Part shown: positions 61,795 through 64,000 of the stretch, one piece after another
Position numbering within the stretch: the stretch's first letter is position 1
Layout of the letters: the number at the start of each line of letters is the position of its first letter
NCBI GenBank assembly: GCA_958446835.1
Contig: CAUCXT010000013.1
Coordinates: 7,765 to 71,764 of the forward strand
Direction of reading: 5' to 3'
From: an uncultured Eubacterium sp.
GTDB taxonomy: Bacteria > Bacillota > Clostridia > Lachnospirales > Lachnospiraceae
DNA: 64,000 nt
Translations under genes and position numbers: made by a program
Notes under the pieces: generated by a model
The model's input: the letters and a program-made list of their open reading frames with translations, nothing else
Told to the model about the DNA's origin: nothing
Database searches by the model: none

Positions 61795-61810
61795 GTATAA
61801 CAAAAGTATA

Positions 61811-63421
61811 TTAATTCCTGCTGTTCTGCTCCTTGAGCGCCGCCTCTATGAACCCGCGGAACAACGGATGTGGTCTGTTAGGACGTGACTTGAACTCAGG
61901 ATGTGCCTGTGTTCCGATGAACCAAGGATGTTCCTTTAATTCCACCATCTCAACGATTCGTCCATCCGGTGACATACCGGATAACATCATGCCGTTTTCT
62001 GTGAGCACGTTTCTGAAATCATTGTTTACCTCATATCTGTGACGATGTCTCTCATGAATTTCCTTCTCGCCATAAAGAGCATATGCCTTGGAGTTCTCAT
62101 CAAGGATACATGGGTAGGAGCCGAGTCTTAAGGTACCGCCTATGTCATCAATTCCTTCCTGATCGGGCATGAGATGGATCACAGGATGTGTTGTGCCCGG
62201 AAGAAACTCTACGCTGTGAGCGTCATTGTAACCGACAACATCCCTTGTAAATTCTACAATTGTAAGCTGCATTCCAAGGCATAGACCGAGGAAAGGAACC
62301 TTCTTTTCCCTTGCGTAGCGGATTGACTGAATCATTCCCTCTATACCTCTGTCACCGAAGCCGCCCGGAACAATGATACCGGATACATCGCCGAGAATTT
62401 CTTCGACATTCTCAGCATTAACCTTCTCAGAATCAACCCATTTTATGTTTACGGATACACCGTTAGCTATTCCACCATGTTTTAAGGATTCTACAACGCT
62501 TATATATGCATCGTGGAGCTGTGTGTATTTACCGACGAGAGCCACGGATACCTCACCCTTCGGGTGTTTGAGTGCCGCGCACATAGCTTTCCAGTCGGAA
62601 AGGTTTGGCTCAGGGCACGGAAGTCCGAGACATTCACAGGCAACCTGTGCTAAATGTTCCTCCTCCATTGCAAGAGGTGCCTCATACAGATATTCAACAT
62701 CGAGGTTCTGAAGGACATGTGAGCTTGGAACATTACAGAAAAGAGCAATCTTATCCTTGATTCCATTGTCAAGCGGGTACTCAGAACGGCACACGATAAT
62801 ATCAGGCTGGATACCCATTCCCTGAAGCTCCTTGACACTTGCCTGTGTAGGCTTGGTTTTCATCTCACCTGAGGACTTGAGATAAGGAATCAAGGTGACG
62901 TGAAGGAATATTGCATTTTCCTTTCCTACTTCATGCTGGAACTGTCGGAGTGCTTCGAGGAAAGGCTGGCTCTCTATATCGCCGACTGTACCACCTATCT
63001 CCACGATGGCGATTTTGGTATCATCGCTTGTGTAGTCACGGAAAAGTCTGCTCTTAATCTCGTTGGTAATATGTGGGATAACCTGAACGGTACCTCCGCC
63101 GAAATCACCACGGCGTTCCTTTGAGAGAACCGACCAGTATACTTTGCCTGAGGTGACATTCGAATTCTTTCCGAGACTTTCATCGATAAAACGCTCATAA
63201 TGTCCGAGGTCAAGATCCGTTTCAGCTCCATCGTCCGTAACAAATACCTCTCCGTGCTGAATAGGATTCATTGTGCCCGGGTCAATGTTGATATAAGGGT
63301 CAAACTTCTGCATTGTTACCGAATATCCTCTGGCTTTTAAAAGACGGCCAAGTGATGCTGCGGTGATTCCCTTGCCAAGACCGGATACTACACCGCCTGT
63401 TACAAAAACGTACTTTACCAT
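61811..63421 (-). CDS. pyrG: CTP synthase
   Basis: The 536-aa enzyme converts UTP to CTP with glutamine as nitrogen donor. The synthetase domain starts KYVFVTGGVVSGLGKGITAASLGRLLKARG and has DPYINIDPGTMNP and HGEVFVTDDGAETDLDLGHYERF. The C-terminal glutaminase has GLCLGMQL (nucleophile Cys) and AHPEFKSRPNRPHPLF (His/Glu). GGAGG precedes ATG on the minus strand. An inverted repeat TTTTGCCA/TGGCAAAA (63505-63512, 63543-63550) lies upstream; I could not identify a convincing promoter or the C-tract attenuator known from Bacillus. Confidence 0.96.
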   Translation of the reverse strand: MVKYVFVTGGVVSGLGKGITAASLGRLLKARGYSVTMQKFDPYINIDPGTMNPIQHGEVFVTDDGAETDLDLGHYERFIDESLGKNSNVTSGKVYWSVLSKERRGDFGGGTVQVIPHITNEIKSRLFRDYTSDDTKIAIVEIGGTVGDIESQPFLEALRQFQHEVGKENAIFLHVTLIPYLKSSGEMKTKPTQASVKELQGMGIQPDIIVCRSEYPLDNGIKDKIALFCNVPSSHVLQNLDVEYLYEAPLAMEEEHLAQVACECLGLPCPEPNLSDWKAMCAALKHPKGEVSVALVGKYTQLHDAYISVVESLKHGGIANGVSVNIKWVDSEKVNAENVEEILGDVSGIIVPGGFGDRGIEGMIQSIRYAREKKVPFLGLCLGMQLTIVEFTRDVVGYNDAHSVEFLPGTTHPVIHLMPDQEGIDDIGGTLRLGSYPCILDENSKAYALYGEKEIHERHRHRYEVNNDFRNVLTENGMMLSGMSPDGRIVEMVELKEHPWFIGTQAHPEFKSRPNRPHPLFRGFIEAALKEQNSRN

Positions 63422-63625
63422 GACGAACCTCCATAATATTTTAATTTAATTTTAAAAACAATATTCTACATTCTACTACAAAATCAACTTTAATGGAATT
63501 ATCATTTTGCCACTTTTGACTTTAGAATATTCGTTTCTTTTATGGCAAAACGTAAAATTATTAAGATATAAAAACTATAATAATAAAAACTTAAATCAAA
63601 TGTCATGCCGGGATACAACTAAAAT

Positions 63626-63682
63626 AACCTGCCATATATCTTAAATGTTAAAATTCATTAACATTAAAATATATGACAGGTT
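63626..63682 (-). terminator. Terminator of the DUF1846 gene
   Basis: A layered hairpin: AACCTG/CAGGTT (63626-63631, 63677-63682), ATATAT/ATATAT (63634-63639, 63669-63674) and ATGTTAA/TTAACAT (63645-63651, 63658-63664). T-rich sequence follows on the minus strand. Confidence 0.6.
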
Positions 63683-63693
63683 AATTTTTCCAA

Positions 63694-64000
63694 TTATCTA
63701 TGGTACAACTTATTGGTCTGATATTCAGGTTCGCAGGTTAAATTAACGCCGAGCTTTCTGAATATGTCGCGGTCAACGGAGGACAGGATAACGGTTGAAT
63801 GGACGTCACAGCCCTCAAGTTCAGACAGCTTGTCGAAGGCGCGTTTTGCGTTGTCATCCTCAGCGGCGCAGATTGAGAGGGCAATGAGAATCTCATCTGT
63901 GTGGAGGCGAGGGTTGTGGTTGCCGAGATAATCCACCTTTAACTTCTGTATCGGTTCTATGACCTTCGGAGAAATGAGGTCTATCTCATCCGGTATTCCG
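63694..64000 (-). CDS. DUF1846 family protein, C-terminal part (5' end outside window)
   Basis: The frame is open to the window edge. The visible C-terminus reads KVIEPIQKLKVDYLGNHNPR, then LHTDEILIALSICAA, GCDVHSTVILSSVDRD and LGVNLTCEPEYQ, matching the end of DUF1846 proteins (about 500 aa when complete). These are cytosolic proteins of unknown activity found in many Firmicutes. The internal GTG at 63936 is not the start, because the family homology continues upstream of it. Confidence 0.8.
   Translation of the reverse strand, partial: GIPDEIDLISPKVIEPIQKLKVDYLGNHNPRLHTDEILIALSICAAEDDNAKRAFDKLSELEGCDVHSTVILSSVDRDIFRKLGVNLTCEPEYQTNKLYHR

Noticed and set aside
1..64000. CRISPR arrays, tRNA or rRNA genes
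   Set aside because: I saw no regularly spaced repeats, tRNA cloverleaf or rRNA sequence while reading both strands.

Overview
The window looks like chromosomal DNA of a motile, anaerobic, gut-type Lachnospiraceae bacterium (Firmicutes, Clostridia). It resembles the Lachnospira / [Eubacterium] eligens, Roseburia and Butyrivibrio group, but the species is an inference. The evidence is the moderately AT-rich sequence, strong AGGAGG-type ribosome sites, sigma-A style promoters, pyruvate:ferredoxin oxidoreductase, a bile-salt-hydrolase family enzyme, a GH5 cellulase, a 2-keto-3-deoxygluconate kinase with very biased codons, a two-subunit Fe-S serine dehydratase and four chemoreceptors within 15 kb. 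I see no rRNA, tRNA, CRISPR array, prophage or intact transposase.

Layout. 0-2.8 kb: an unidentified C-terminal fragment, a ProX-type tRNA deacylase, DegV, and an EIIC-like permease on the minus strand. 2.9-21.5 kb is a sensing region. It holds a soluble hybrid histidine kinase divergent from a BMP-type lipoprotein plus MCP pair, FeoA-FeoB, a bile salt hydrolase, three further MCPs, two MATE exporters, a membrane GGDEF protein and a MarR-type regulator with its own palindrome. 21.7-30.7 kb: KDG kinase, an ABC-class ATPase, a SUV3-like RNA helicase, a DUF2383 protein, and a PlsC / CtpE-like P-type ATPase overlap. 30.9-39.4 kb: GH5 cellulase, a YtrA-type GntR repressor with its membrane partner, an HD hydrolase and PFOR.

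39.4-46.6 kb: a doubly truncated oppA fragment behind an orphan promoter and terminator, a MerR regulator divergent from sdaAB-sdaAA, then an MBOAT-SGNH cell-surface O-acylation pair behind a Pho-box-like array. 46.7-53.1 kb: glutamate dehydrogenase, a REP-like palindrome, a ClC channel, an OLD-like ATPase-TOPRIM protein with a cysteine cluster, and a SpoVB/MurJ-like flippase. 53.2-64 kb: a YhaO-YhaN (SbcD-SbcC-like) pair, a tandem CmpB-type membrane protein, DUF308, an orphan ECF S component with a uridine-kinase-like enzyme whose 3' end abuts a GNAT remnant, a MerR gene with a 19-bp-spacer promoter, a ~190-bp hairpin element, pyrG, and the C-terminus of a DUF1846 protein.

Main leads: (1) a small family of intergenic hairpin elements at 32929, 58261 and 61606, the last with long perfect arms and a possible 3-bp target duplication; (2) the OLD-like ATPase-TOPRIM protein with a four-cysteine insert; (3) a roughly 10.5-bp-phased TAACA array in front of the O-acyltransferase pair; (4) well-formed operators for the MarR, GntR and MerR regulators; (5) gene remnants (oppA, GNAT) that record deletions. 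All calls come from reading the sequence; no database search was run.
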